From Streptococcus himalayensis (GTDB taxonomy: Bacteria > Bacillota > Bacilli > Lactobacillales > Streptococcaceae), in contig NZ_CP016953.1 in NCBI RefSeq assembly GCF_001708305.1, positions 75,001-139,000 on the forward strand: a DNA stretch of 64,000 nucleotides, in the 5' to 3' direction. Below the pieces are notes generated by a model. That model saw nothing but the letters and a program-made list of their open reading frames with translations. It did no database searches and was not told where the DNA came from. Made by a program: the position numbers and the translations under genes. This document shows positions 11,030-19,221 of the stretch, piece after piece (position 1 is the stretch's first letter; each line of letters opens with the position of its first letter).

Positions 11030-11272
11030 TTATTTTTTCCCTTTTTGCAAGGCTGCTTTTTGTTGCTTTTTAATTTGATGGTAAACTTGTTGAACTTTTG
11101 CCTCGCTTGGCTTTTGGCCACTAGCAGACAACATCATACGCACAGCATCTACATTTAGGCGTGGATTATCCGCAAATTCCTTTTCTAGTTGCTTGCGAAC
11201 CAAATACATTCCAGCTAGGATACCTCCAAAGAATGCCAATACTATTAAGAAAATAGCTAAACCAATATTCAT
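11030..11272 (-). CDS. YneF family (UPF0154) small membrane protein
   Basis: An 80-aa protein with one N-terminal transmembrane segment ([22 protein letters not shown]) and a basic cytoplasmic tail containing the family block [20 protein letters not shown]. Function is unknown, although the family is conserved across Firmicutes. Two adjacent ATGs are available; I prefer the second, which lies 7 nt from the GGGAG ribosome site. Confidence 0.85.
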   Translation of the reverse strand: MNIGLAIFLIVLAFFGGILAGMYLVRKQLEKEFADNPRLNVDAVRMMLSASGQKPSEAKVQQVYHQIKKQQKAALQKGKK

Positions 11273-11321
11273 CATCGTTCTCCCTCTATTTTACATTACC
11301 CTTTATTATACCATGAATCCT

Positions 11322-12572
11322 TTATTTTTCAAAATCAAATCCATACAAAGTCGCAAAGTAATCTTCTGGTTCCTCTTTCCGGCGAATCAAGCGACTAGAG
11401 CCATCTTCTTGCAGGAGAATTTCTGCCGACCGAAGTTTGGCATTGTACTGATAGCCCATAGAATAGCCATGTGCTCCTGTATCGTGAATCACCAAGGTAT
11501 CGCCAATCTTGGTTTCTGGTAACTCACGGTTAACAGCAAATTTATCATTGTTTTCGCAAAGACTGCCGACAATATCGACAATCCTTGCTTCACCGTCTGG
11601 ATTATCCATATTGGTGATGTGATGATAAGCCCCATACATAGACGGACGCATGAGATTGACTGCTGAGGCATCCACGCCGATATAGGTTCGATACGTTTCT
11701 TTCTTGTGAAGCACCTTGGTGACAAGAAGGCCGTGTGGTGCCAACATAAACCGACCTAATTCTGTAAAAATCTTCACCTGCCCTAAACCAGCAGGAGACA
11801 AGACTTCCTCATAGACCTTTTTCACCCCAGCACCAATCGCCAAGATATCATTGGCCTTTTCTTCTGGACGATAATTGATACCAATCCCACCTGAGAGATT
11901 GATAAAGTCCAAGTCCACACCCGTCTTTTCCACCACTTCGACTGCCAATTCAAACAACTGACGTGCTAGCTCTGGGTAGTAATCATTGGTTACGGTATTC
12001 GAAGCTAGAAAGGCATGAATGCCAAACTTCTTAGCCCCCAATTCTTTTAACTCCGTAAAGGCTTGAATTAGCTGCTCCTTGGTCATTCCAAACTTGGACT
12101 CTTCTGGATGGTCCATAATGTCCGTCCCTAACTCAAAAGTCCCACCTGGATTATAGCGGCAAGAAATCACTTCTGGAATACCTGCACTTGCTTTTAATCC
12201 TGCTAAATCTTCGTAGGCATCTAGGTTAATAGTCGCCCCAATCTCTCGTGCATAAACATACTCTGACAAAGGCGTATTGTTAGAAGAAAACATGATATCA
12301 CTGCCTGAAAAACCCAGTTTATGGCTCATCAACAGCTCAACATAGCTGGCACAATCCACACCACATCCTTCTTCTTGCAAAATTTTCAAAATGGCTGGTG
12401 TTGGCGTAGCTTTCACGGCAAAATATTCTTTGAAACCTTCGTTCCAAGCAAAGGCTTGGTGAAGGGCACGTGCCGTTTCTCGAATTCCTTTTTCATCATA
12501 CAAATGAAAAGGCGTTGGAAATTGCTGAGTAATGGTTTCTAATTGCTCTCGGGTCACAAATGGTTCTTTCAT
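11322..12572 (-). CDS. lysA: Diaminopimelate decarboxylase
   Basis: A 416-aa PLP enzyme of the alanine-racemase fold that makes L-lysine from meso-diaminopimelate. Visible features are the PLP-lysine region EYFAVKATPTPAI, the glycine-rich FINLSGGIGINYRP, and the second-subunit active-site segment IVGSLCENNDKFA with its conserved Cys-Glu. A streptococcus needs lysine for its peptidoglycan cross-bridge as well as for protein. The gene ends 50 bp before the yneF start. Confidence 0.93.
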   Translation of the reverse strand: MKEPFVTREQLETITQQFPTPFHLYDEKGIRETARALHQAFAWNEGFKEYFAVKATPTPAILKILQEEGCGVDCASYVELLMSHKLGFSGSDIMFSSNNTPLSEYVYAREIGATINLDAYEDLAGLKASAGIPEVISCRYNPGGTFELGTDIMDHPEESKFGMTKEQLIQAFTELKELGAKKFGIHAFLASNTVTNDYYPELARQLFELAVEVVEKTGVDLDFINLSGGIGINYRPEEKANDILAIGAGVKKVYEEVLSPAGLGQVKIFTELGRFMLAPHGLLVTKVLHKKETYRTYIGVDASAVNLMRPSMYGAYHHITNMDNPDGEARIVDIVGSLCENNDKFAVNRELPETKIGDTLVIHDTGAHGYSMGYQYNAKLRSAEILLQEDGSSRLIRRKEEPEDYFATLYGFDFEK

Positions 12573-12677
12573 AGCTTAACTCACTTTCTTTTCTCTAACA
12601 TGTTCTATAAGTATAGCATAAAATATGGGTAGCTGAAAAGAGAGTTGAACAAAAATTCACTCTCTCCTTTCCTTTTT

Positions 12678-12765
12678 TACTCTATCAAAATCAAAATATG
12701 ACTAGGTTCAATTGAGAATTGTAGAAGGTGAGTTACCAACGTCAGATTTTGATTTTTGACGAGCA
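12678..12765. repeat. RUP-like short interspersed repeat, copy 1
   Basis: Terminal inverted repeats: left TACTCTATCAAAATCAAAAT, right (complement) GCTCGTCAAAAATCAAAATC. The ends match those of the copies at 39109 and 40138 and the left end of the IS630 element at 21023. Length is about 88 bp. Confidence 0.7.
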
Positions 12766-12816
12766 CTAGCTTTTGGAAGCCAAGGATTGAAATAAATAGC
12801 CACTGATAAATAAAAG

Positions 12817-12912
12817 CTAATTACGCACCTTTTTTCTAGGCTCTACCAAAATCAAACAGCCAATGATGACCAAAAATACAAAAATCTTGCAGATAAACAA
12901 AAAAATAAGCAC
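12817..12912 (-). CDS. Possible 31-aa hydrophobic peptide
   Basis: A strong AGGAGGAGG ribosome site is followed by an open frame translated as LIFLFICKIFVFLVIIG, then CLILVEPRKKVRN and a stop: one transmembrane helix with a basic tail. The start is unusual. GTG abuts the ribosome site, while an in-frame TTG at 12900 has better spacing. The shape recalls type I toxin peptides, but it lacks the P-x-x-V-G motif of Fst. It could be a chance ORF in intergenic DNA. Confidence 0.25.
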   Translation of the reverse strand: MLIFLFICKIFVFLVIIGCLILVEPRKKVRN

Positions 12913-12967
12913 CTCCTCCTGTCTCGCTGAACAAGCCTCTACACCATCTTTTTCAAAATTGTTTCAG

Positions 12968-13008
12968 GAAAAAACAAGGATTGAGTTTCAAGACCCAATC
13001 CTACATTT
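12968..13008 (-). terminator. Terminator after the BI-1 gene
   Basis: Minus strand: AGGATTG...CAATCCT hairpin followed by a T-rich tract, starting within 10 bp of the BI-1 stop codon. Confidence 0.65.
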
Positions 13009-13013
13009 TATTT

Positions 13014-13697
13014 CTAATCATTTCTTCCCAAAATCCGTAAGATACTGAGAAAGAGATTGACAAAGTCAAGATAGAGACTGAGGGCCAATGACACTACCCA
13101 ACCAAGACCTGCCTGACCATTAGTTTGCTCATAGACAAGACGGATTTTCTGGTTATCCCAAGCAATCAAGCCTGCAAAAATTACCACCATGATATAGCTA
13201 ATGAGATAGCTCAAACCGCTACTTTGTAAAAAGATATTGACCAAGCTAGCAAGCAATACCCCAATCAAGGCACCTGTCAGAGCACGCCCCATACCAGACA
13301 AATCTTTTTTGACCATCATGCCAAGTCCTGCCATGACAAAGAACATAAGAGCTGAGCTGACAAAAGCAGCCAGAACTGTCTGCTGGGTGTACATCGCAAC
13401 AATGAAACTCATGGTAAAGCCGTTAAGGGCTGAATACGTCAAAAAGAGAGGGAGAGCTGCTGGACTATTTTTCATAGCCATATTAGACGCCATAAAGACA
13501 AGAGCCAACTCTAGGAAAATAGCCCCATAATAAATCACCCGATTGCCCAACAAAACAGCCTGTAAAACACCGCTTAAGCTCGTGAGCATGAGGGCAGCAA
13601 CAATGGCCGAAATCCCAATCCCTAAACCGACAAATCCATAGATTTTAGCATAAAATTGATTGATTCCTTCTCGTTCTTGAATAATGGTATGGTTCAT
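13014..13697 (-). CDS. Bax inhibitor-1 (BI-1)/YccA family membrane protein
   Basis: A 227-aa integral membrane protein with about seven hydrophobic segments. The C-terminal family pattern is present: GLIAWDNQKIRLVYEQ and LALSLYLDFVNLFLSILRIL, which holds the conserved acidic residues of the pH-sensing pore. Bacterial members (YbhL, YccA, BsYetJ) are calcium-leak or FtsH-modulating proteins. The physiological role here is unknown. The ATG follows a GGAGAATTCT ribosome region. Confidence 0.85.
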   Translation of the reverse strand: MNHTIIQEREGINQFYAKIYGFVGLGIGISAIVAALMLTSLSGVLQAVLLGNRVIYYGAIFLELALVFMASNMAMKNSPAALPLFLTYSALNGFTMSFIVAMYTQQTVLAAFVSSALMFFVMAGLGMMVKKDLSGMGRALTGALIGVLLASLVNIFLQSSGLSYLISYIMVVIFAGLIAWDNQKIRLVYEQTNGQAGLGWVVSLALSLYLDFVNLFLSILRILGRND

Positions 13698-13715
13698 AGA
13701 ATTCTCCTTTTTTTC

Positions 13716-14204
13716 TTATGATTTTAAGATTTTACGGTGAAACAGTTTGGTTTTTACTTTTTGACGCAATGGAGTCATCGCCTCCTTTACAGCCCAATAC
13801 TTATCCACTATGGTCACAATATAAGACTCCTTGTACCGAGGAAATGCAAGCGTTGCTCCCCACATATGCTTGATGATAATATCTTCTTCGATTTTATTTA
13901 AATCGGTCACCTTGCGAGCATTTCGCACAGCTAGTCTGGGATGAACCCAAGCATGGCTTTTCTGAAATTTAGTCGTCCGCCAGTCATAATAAAACAAATC
14001 GTGCAAAAGCCCACCACGAGCTGCACTCTTTTCATCCCAGCCAAATTTTTTGGCAATCTTGTAGCTCGTATAGCTGACATGAATTGAATGCTCCAACCGA
14101 TTGGAATAGATGTGATGCGGAATGGTTTTTAACTTTTGCACTCGCTCGTGCTGGATTAGCTGCTCAACATGGTCTAGGTAGTCTCGATCGTTTCGGTAAG
14201 GCAT
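13716..14204 (-). CDS. HD-domain hydrolase
   Basis: A protein of about 162 aa with an HD phosphohydrolase signature: RLEHSIHVSYTSYKIA (first His), GLLHDLFYYDW (His-Asp), and a later KHMWG metal-ligand region. Members are metal-dependent phosphohydrolases; the substrate is unknown. I start at the ATG at 14204, 8 nt after GGAGG; a GTG three codons upstream lies inside the ribosome site. It is 18 bp upstream of the BI-1 gene and probably co-transcribed. Confidence 0.8.
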   Translation of the reverse strand: MPYRNDRDYLDHVEQLIQHERVQKLKTIPHHIYSNRLEHSIHVSYTSYKIAKKFGWDEKSAARGGLLHDLFYYDWRTTKFQKSHAWVHPRLAVRNARKVTDLNKIEEDIIIKHMWGATLAFPRYKESYIVTIVDKYWAVKEAMTPLRQKVKTKLFHRKILKS

Positions 14205-14251
14205 TTCCCCCACCTCCTTGCTTGTTTCTATTATAAGCCCTTTTCTGAAAA

Positions 14252-14989
14252 TTAGCTTAAAGTAAAGATGAGAATGCCTGCTGCCACGGCAACATTCAAG
14301 CTCTCTGCCTGTCCCTTCATGGGAATATGGACCAACTGATCTGCTCTTTCTTTCACAATCGAGCTGATCCCCTGCCCTTCATTGCCCATTACCAGAAGGA
14401 ATTCCTCTTCAGCAAGGCTCTTGTAATCCACTGAATCATGGGTCAAGGTCGTCGCTAAAATAGGTAGTTGCGATTGCTTAGCTAAATCCAGAATGTCTTG
14501 ACTGTCTATTCGATAAATCGGCAGATGAAAATGGCTCCCCTGCATGGACCGAAGGGTTTTCAGATTGTAGAGATCTGCTGAATGCTTGGACAAAAACACA
14601 CCAGAAAAACCGGCTGCATCCGCCGTTCGAATGATGGTTCCGACATTTCCAGGATCTTGGACATCTTCTAAAAACAGGTACTTGCCCCTCAGCTCTTGAG
14701 GAAAAAGCTGTTTTCCCAAAGCGATTTCAGCCACAATGCCTTGTGGCGTTTTTGAATCCGATAAATCTGCCAAAATTTCTGGGCTTACTACTATGGTCTG
14801 AGAGAAATCCTCTACCCTCTCTTTGTAGGCCTCTAAGACAAAAATACGCTTGATTTCCGCGTCCGCCTTGACAGCTTCTTCAAACAAATGCCAGCCTTCA
14901 ATCAGATAGGAATCTTTGCGATATTTTTTTTGAAGTAATTTTTTGGTATTTTTCACCACTTGATTGGCTTTTGAGGTTATAATAGTCAT
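14252..14989 (-). CDS. TrmH/SpoU-family RNA 2'-O-methyltransferase
   Basis: A 245-aa SPOUT methyltransferase. It has an N-terminal substrate-binding domain (SKANQVVKNTKKLLQKKY), then the knotted SAM-binding domain with the three motifs DVQDPGNVGTIIRTADAAGF, LVMGNEGQGIS and IPMKGQAESLNVAVAAGIL. It methylates a ribose in rRNA or tRNA; the exact position cannot be read from sequence. The chosen ATG lies exactly where transcription should start (see the promoter at 14996), so the mRNA appears leaderless. A start 11 codons upstream would lie before the promoter. Confidence 0.88.
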   Translation of the reverse strand: MTIITSKANQVVKNTKKLLQKKYRKDSYLIEGWHLFEEAVKADAEIKRIFVLEAYKERVEDFSQTIVVSPEILADLSDSKTPQGIVAEIALGKQLFPQELRGKYLFLEDVQDPGNVGTIIRTADAAGFSGVFLSKHSADLYNLKTLRSMQGSHFHLPIYRIDSQDILDLAKQSQLPILATTLTHDSVDYKSLAEEEFLLVMGNEGQGISSIVKERADQLVHIPMKGQAESLNVAVAAGILIFTLS

Positions 14990-14995
14990 AGAACC

Positions 14996-15001
14996 ATTAT
15001 A
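14996..15001 (-). promoter_or_regulatory. Extended -10 promoter giving a leaderless methyltransferase mRNA
   Basis: Minus strand: TGTTATAAT, an extended -10 (TGN-TATAAT), then GGTTCT, then the ATG at 14989. Six bases between the -10 and the A of ATG put +1 on the start codon. No Shine-Dalgarno sequence precedes the ATG. Confidence 0.7.
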
Positions 15002-15020
15002 ACACAAAAAGGAGTTACAC

Positions 15021-15299
15021 ATGCAAAAAGTCAGAATGATTGCCCAAGGTCGAGTGCAGGGTGTTGGATTTCGTTGGGGGGTCTATGCCCTGGCGACAGA
15101 AATCGGAGGCATTACGGGACGTGTCTGGAACAGGGAGGACGGTACCGTAGAAATTTTAGCTGAAAGTAAGGATTCACCTCTCATGGCAAAATTTATCCAA
15201 GAAATCAGAAAAGGACCTACTCCTTTTTCCAAAGTCACCTATTTGGACGTTACCCTTGCGAACTTTGAATCCTACAAAGATTTTAAAATTGCAAATTAG
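15021..15299 (+). CDS. acyP: Acylphosphatase
   Basis: A 92-aa enzyme that hydrolyses acyl phosphates. The phosphate-binding loop GRVQGVGFRWGVY with its catalytic Arg is intact, and the catalytic Asn is in GRVWNREDGTVEI. An AAGGAG ribosome site lies 8 nt upstream of the ATG. It is divergent from the methyltransferase gene and 78 bp upstream of yidC. Confidence 0.93.
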   Translation: MQKVRMIAQGRVQGVGFRWGVYALATEIGGITGRVWNREDGTVEILAESKDSPLMAKFIQEIRKGPTPFSKVTYLDVTLANFESYKDFKIAN

Positions 15300-15312
15300 G
15301 TCTATAGAACTA

Positions 15313-15341
15313 TTGTGTATTTTCTAAAAAAGAAGTAGAAT
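15313..15341 (+). promoter_or_regulatory. Probable yidC promoter
   Basis: TTGTGT (15313-15318), a 17-bp spacer, and TAGAAT (15336-15341). It lies between acyP and yidC, so yidC can be transcribed independently of acyP. Confidence 0.55.
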
Positions 15342-15377
15342 AGATAGGTATAACTTTTAGAAAAAGGAAAGACTGAC

Positions 15378-16301
15378 GTGAAAAAAATCAATCGTATTCT
15401 ATTTGCAGGGCTGAGCTTTGTCTCGGTTCTCTTTCTGACAGGCTGTGTCCCTGTTGATAAAAGCGGGCAACCCTATGGTATTTTCTGGGATTTCTTTGGA
15501 AAACCTATGAGTTGGGGAATTGACTACTTTGCTAATAACCAGGCTCTAGGCTTTGGGATTGCCATTATCTTAGTGACAATTATCGTTCGCTTGATTATCT
15601 TCCCACTTGGGATTTATCAATCTTGGAAAGCTGCTTATCAGTCTGAAAAGATGAATTACCTCAAGCCTATTTTAGAGCCCTTCCAAGACCGTCTCAAGAA
15701 TGCCCAAACCCAAGAAGAAAAACTAGTCGCACAGCAAGCCCTCATGGCTGCTCAAAAGGAGAACGGGGTTAGCGTCTTTGGTGGCGTTGGTTGCTTGCCA
15801 GTCTTGATTCAAATGCCGTTCTTCCTCGGACTTTTTGCAGCTGTTCGTTACACACCAGGCGTTGCTGAGAGCAATTTCTTAGGAATTCACCTTGGTAATC
15901 CAAGTATCCTTTTAACTGTCATCGTTGGAATTCTTTATTATCTACAATCGATGCTGATGCTCGTTGGAATAGACGAAAGTCAAAAAGAAATGATGAAAAA
16001 GACAGCCTACATGACCCCTATCATGATGCTCATCTTCTCCTTCTCTTCTCCTGCCGGCTTAACGCTCTACTGGGTTGTCGGAGGTCTGATCCAAATTATC
16101 CAACAAGTAGTGGTGAATTTCCTTGTTCGACCTAAGATGAAAAAGCAAGTAGCAGAAGAATTCGAGAAAAATCCACCTAAAGCCATGAAACAGGCTAACT
16201 CTAGAAAAGATGTCACTCCGCAGATGGATACTGCTATTGAAACCAAGCCTAAAAAACACAAGAAAAAAAATCGCAATGCTGGCAAACAACGGTCGCGATA
16301 A
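15378..16301 (+). CDS. yidC: Membrane protein insertase YidC (YidC2-type, long basic tail)
   Basis: A 307-aa lipoprotein insertase of the Oxa1/YidC/Alb3 family. The signal peptide ends in the lipobox FLTGC (Cys-23), followed by five hydrophobic segments including GGVGCLPVLIQMPFFLGL and the SSPAGLTLYWVVGGLIQ end. The C-terminal tail of about 50 residues is strongly basic (KPKKHKKKNRNAGKQRSR), typical of the streptococcal YidC2 paralogue that binds ribosomes. Translation starts at GTG after AAAAAGGAAAG. The acyP-yidC order is conserved in streptococci. Confidence 0.92.
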   Translation: MKKINRILFAGLSFVSVLFLTGCVPVDKSGQPYGIFWDFFGKPMSWGIDYFANNQALGFGIAIILVTIIVRLIIFPLGIYQSWKAAYQSEKMNYLKPILEPFQDRLKNAQTQEEKLVAQQALMAAQKENGVSVFGGVGCLPVLIQMPFFLGLFAAVRYTPGVAESNFLGIHLGNPSILLTVIVGILYYLQSMLMLVGIDESQKEMMKKTAYMTPIMMLIFSFSSPAGLTLYWVVGGLIQIIQQVVVNFLVRPKMKKQVAEEFEKNPPKAMKQANSRKDVTPQMDTAIETKPKKHKKKNRNAGKQRSR

Positions 16302-16329
16302 AGATAGAACTAAAAAAGCCTTATTTTGA

Positions 16330-17744
16330 GGCTCTTTGTCAACTGTAGTGGGTAGATGAAAAGCTAACACCTAGAGAGGACCAAATTGGTCTTCTCTCGT
16401 TTTATGTTTAAAGCAATGAAAATCCGCTTTTTAAAGTTTTCAAAGTTTCGAAAGCCAAAGGCATTGCGTTTGATGACTTTGATGAGATTATTCGTCGCCT
16501 CAAGTTTGGCATTTGAGTAAGGCAATTCCATGGCGTTGAGAATCTTATCCTTGTCCTTCAAAAAGGTATTAAATACGGTCTGGAAAATCGGGTCGACAGT
16601 CTGCCGAGTGTCTTGGATAAGTCCAAAAAACTGGTCAGCTTGCTTCTCCTGGAAGTGAAAAAGCAGTAGTTGATAGAGCTCGTAGTGTTCTCTCAGTTCT
16701 TGAGAATAGCCGAGCAGTTTAGCGACAATCTCCTTATTGGTCAAATGCATCCGAAAGGTCGGGCGGTAAAACCGCTTGTCACTGAGTTTTCGACTGTCCT
16801 GTTGTATCAATTTCCAGTAGCGTTTGAGCGTCTTGTATTCATGCGATTTGCGGTCAAAAGCATTCATGATTTGGGTACGGACACGGTTCATAGCACGGCT
16901 GAGATGTTGCACAACGTGGAAACGATCAAGCACGATTTTAGCATGAGGAAAAAGTTGTTTGGCTAGTTGATAGTAAGGGCTAAACATGTCCATAGTGATG
17001 AATTTAACGCGGTTTCTGACCTGTCTAGGGTATCTCAGAAAGTGATTTCGGATGGTTGCTTGCGTTCTTCCATCAAGGATAGCGATGACATTTAGGGAGT
17101 TGAAATCTTGAGCGATAAAGCTCATTTTCCCTTTCTTGAAGGCATACTCATCCCAAGACATGACTTCTGGAAGCTTAGACCACTCCGTTTCAAACTTAAA
17201 CTCGTTGAGTTTTCGAATAACTGTAGATGTAGAAATGGAAAGTCTGTGTGCGATATGTGTCATTGCTTGCTTTTCGATGAGTAATTGTGCGATTTTCTGG
17301 TTGACAGCGACAGAGATTTGATGGTTTTTCTTAACAATAGGAGTTTCAGCGACCGCTATTTTCCCACATTCCTTGCATTTGAAACGACGCTTTCGAAGGC
17401 GGATAAGTAGCGGGTAGCCAGCAGTTTCTAAGTAGGGGATTTTAGAGGCTTTCTGGAAGTCGTACTTAGCCATTTGTCCCTTGCAGGAAGGGCATTTAGG
17501 GGCTGTGTAATCCAAGTGACCGTGGAGTTCTAAGTGAGTTCCCATGTCGCATTCATTAGTGATCGTGATATTTTTGTCTTTCATTTTGAGAAAATTTGTG
17601 ATAAGATTTAGTTGTTCCATATGAGTCTTTCTAAATGATATTTTTGTCGCTTTTCATTATAGGTCATATGGGACTTTTTTTCTACACTGAAAAAGGCTCC
17701 ATAATCTCCACAGTGGATTTACCCACTACAGATATTATAGAGCC
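16330..17744 (-). mobile_element. ISL3-family insertion sequence, copy 1
   Basis: A 1415-bp element with imperfect terminal inverted repeats: GGCTCTTTGTCAACTGTAGT on the left, and GGCTCTATAATATCTGTAGT as the complement of the right end. An 8-bp direct repeat TATTTTGA flanks it (16322-16329 and 17745-17752), so both ends are original and the insertion is undisturbed. ISL3 elements make 8-bp duplications. Confidence 0.95.
16364..17620 (-). CDS. ISL3-family transposase, copy 1
   Basis: A 418-aa DDE transposase that appears full length and intact. The N-terminal zinc-ribbon cysteines are CPSCKGQM and CKECGK. Next come a helix-turn-helix region (MTHIAHRLSISTSTVIRKLNEF) and the catalytic domain with MSWDEYAFKKG, ITMDMFSPYYQLAK, VLDRFHVVQHLSRA and the C-terminal SNAKLEATNNLIKVIKRNAFGF. 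It differs from copy 2 mainly after residue 240. Confidence 0.95.
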   Translation of the reverse strand: MEQLNLITNFLKMKDKNITITNECDMGTHLELHGHLDYTAPKCPSCKGQMAKYDFQKASKIPYLETAGYPLLIRLRKRRFKCKECGKIAVAETPIVKKNHQISVAVNQKIAQLLIEKQAMTHIAHRLSISTSTVIRKLNEFKFETEWSKLPEVMSWDEYAFKKGKMSFIAQDFNSLNVIAILDGRTQATIRNHFLRYPRQVRNRVKFITMDMFSPYYQLAKQLFPHAKIVLDRFHVVQHLSRAMNRVRTQIMNAFDRKSHEYKTLKRYWKLIQQDSRKLSDKRFYRPTFRMHLTNKEIVAKLLGYSQELREHYELYQLLLFHFQEKQADQFFGLIQDTRQTVDPIFQTVFNTFLKDKDKILNAMELPYSNAKLEATNNLIKVIKRNAFGFRNFENFKKRIFIALNIKREKTNLVLSRC

Positions 17745-17762
17745 TATTTTGAAGGCTTTTTT

Positions 17763-19176
17763 GGCTCTTTGTCAACTGTAGTGGGTAGATGTCAGCTAAC
17801 ATCTAGAGAGGACCAACTTGGTCTTCTCTTTTTTGATGTTTAAGGCAATCAAAATCCGCTTTTTGAAGTTTTCAAAGTTCCTGAAACCAAAGGCATTTCG
17901 TTTAATGACTTTGATAAGATTATTGGTAGCTTCCAATTTAGCGTTGGAATAAGGCAATTCCAAAGCGTTTAAAACCTTGTCCTTATCCTTTAGAAAGGTC
18001 TTAAATACCGTCTGGAAAATAGGGTTAACAGTGGCTCTTTCTTGCTCAATTAGGTCAAAGAAATGCTCTGAGTTCCTCTCTTGGAAATGGAATAAAAGAA
18101 GTTGATAGAGTTCATAATGTTGTCGTAACTCATCTGAGTAGGATAGGATCTTGTCTAAGATTTCCTTATTGGTCAAATGCATGCGAAATGTAGGGCGATA
18201 AAATCGTTTATCACTGAGTTTACGGCTATCTTGTTGTACCAGTTTCCAGTAGCGTTTTAAGACACGGTATTCCTGGGATTTTCTATCGAATTGATTCATG
18301 ATTTGTATGCGGACACGGTTCATAGCACGGCTGAGATGTTGCACAACGTGGAAACGATCAAGCACGATTTTAGCATGAGGAAAAAGTTGTTTGGCTAGTT
18401 GATAGTAAGGGCTAAACATGTCCATAGTGATGAATTTAACGCGGTTTCTGACCTGTCTAGGGTATCTCAGAAAGTGATTTCGGATGGTTGCTTGCGTTCT
18501 TCCATCAAGGATAGCGATGATGTTATTTGTGTCAAAATCTTGAGCGATAAAGCTCATTTTCCCTTTCTTGAAGGCATACTCATCCCAGGACATGACTTCT
18601 GGAAGCTTATCCCAATCCGTTTCAAATTTAAACTCATTGAGTTTTCGAATAACTGTAGATGTAGAAATGGAGAGTCTGTGTGCGATATGTGTCATTGCTT
18701 GCTTTTCGATGAGTAATTGTGCGATTTTCTGGTTGACAGCGACAGATATTTGATGGTTCTTCTTAACAATAGGAGTTTCAGCGACCGCCATTTTCCCACA
18801 TTCCTTGCACTTGAAACGACGCTTTCGAAGGCGGATAAGTAGTGGGTAGCCAGCAGTTTCTAAGTAGGGGATTTTAGAGGCTTTCTGGAAGTCATACTTA
18901 GCCATTTGTCCCTTGCAGGAAGGGCATTTAGGGGCTGTGTAATCCAAGTGACCGTGGAGTTCTAAGTGAGTTCCCATGTCGCATTCATTAGTGATCGTGA
19001 TATTTTTGTCTTTCATTTTGAGAAAATTTGTGATAAGATTTAGTTGTTCCATATGAGTCTTTCTAAATGATGGTTTTATCGCTTTTCATTATAGGTCATA
19101 TGGGACTTTTTTTCTACACTGAAAAAGGCTCCATAATCTCTACAGTGGATTTACCCACTACAGATATTATAGAGCC
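17763..19176 (-). mobile_element. ISL3-family insertion sequence, copy 2
   Basis: A 1414-bp element in the same orientation as copy 1 and only 18 bp away. It has the same terminal repeats and its own 8-bp duplication GCTTTTTT (17755-17762 and 19177-19184). The separate duplications show two independent insertions and rule out a tandem amplification. Confidence 0.95.
17796..19052 (-). CDS. ISL3-family transposase, copy 2
   Basis: A 418-aa apparently intact transposase with the same zinc ribbon, HTH and DDE motifs as copy 1. The first ~148 residues differ from copy 1 at a single position and residues ~185-240 are identical, but the C-terminal 170 residues differ at many positions (for example QERNSEHFFDLIEQERATVN against QEKQADQFFGLIQDTRQTVD). 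The match is a patchwork and not uniform. Confidence 0.95.
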   Translation of the reverse strand: MEQLNLITNFLKMKDKNITITNECDMGTHLELHGHLDYTAPKCPSCKGQMAKYDFQKASKIPYLETAGYPLLIRLRKRRFKCKECGKMAVAETPIVKKNHQISVAVNQKIAQLLIEKQAMTHIAHRLSISTSTVIRKLNEFKFETDWDKLPEVMSWDEYAFKKGKMSFIAQDFDTNNIIAILDGRTQATIRNHFLRYPRQVRNRVKFITMDMFSPYYQLAKQLFPHAKIVLDRFHVVQHLSRAMNRVRIQIMNQFDRKSQEYRVLKRYWKLVQQDSRKLSDKRFYRPTFRMHLTNKEILDKILSYSDELRQHYELYQLLLFHFQERNSEHFFDLIEQERATVNPIFQTVFKTFLKDKDKVLNALELPYSNAKLEATNNLIKVIKRNAFGFRNFENFKKRILIALNIKKEKTKLVLSRC

Positions 19177-19221
19177 GCTTTTTTACATGAGCAGATTTTA
19201 CCAGAACAATGATTCAAATCC

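Larger units (their letters stand above)
16312..17762 (+). terminator. yidC terminator split by ISL3 insertions
   Basis: Left arm AAAAAAGCCTT (16312-16322) and right arm AAGGCTTTTTT (17752-17762) would form a standard hairpin with loop ATTTTG. ISL3 copy 1 sits exactly in the loop. ISL3 copy 2 enters at the GCTTTTTT of the right arm. The native terminator is therefore disrupted; the ends of the IS may or may not restore termination. Confidence 0.85.

Noticed and set aside
16330..19176. Composite transposon bounded by two ISL3 copies
   Set aside because: The elements are direct neighbours with 18 bp between them and separate target duplications; no cargo.
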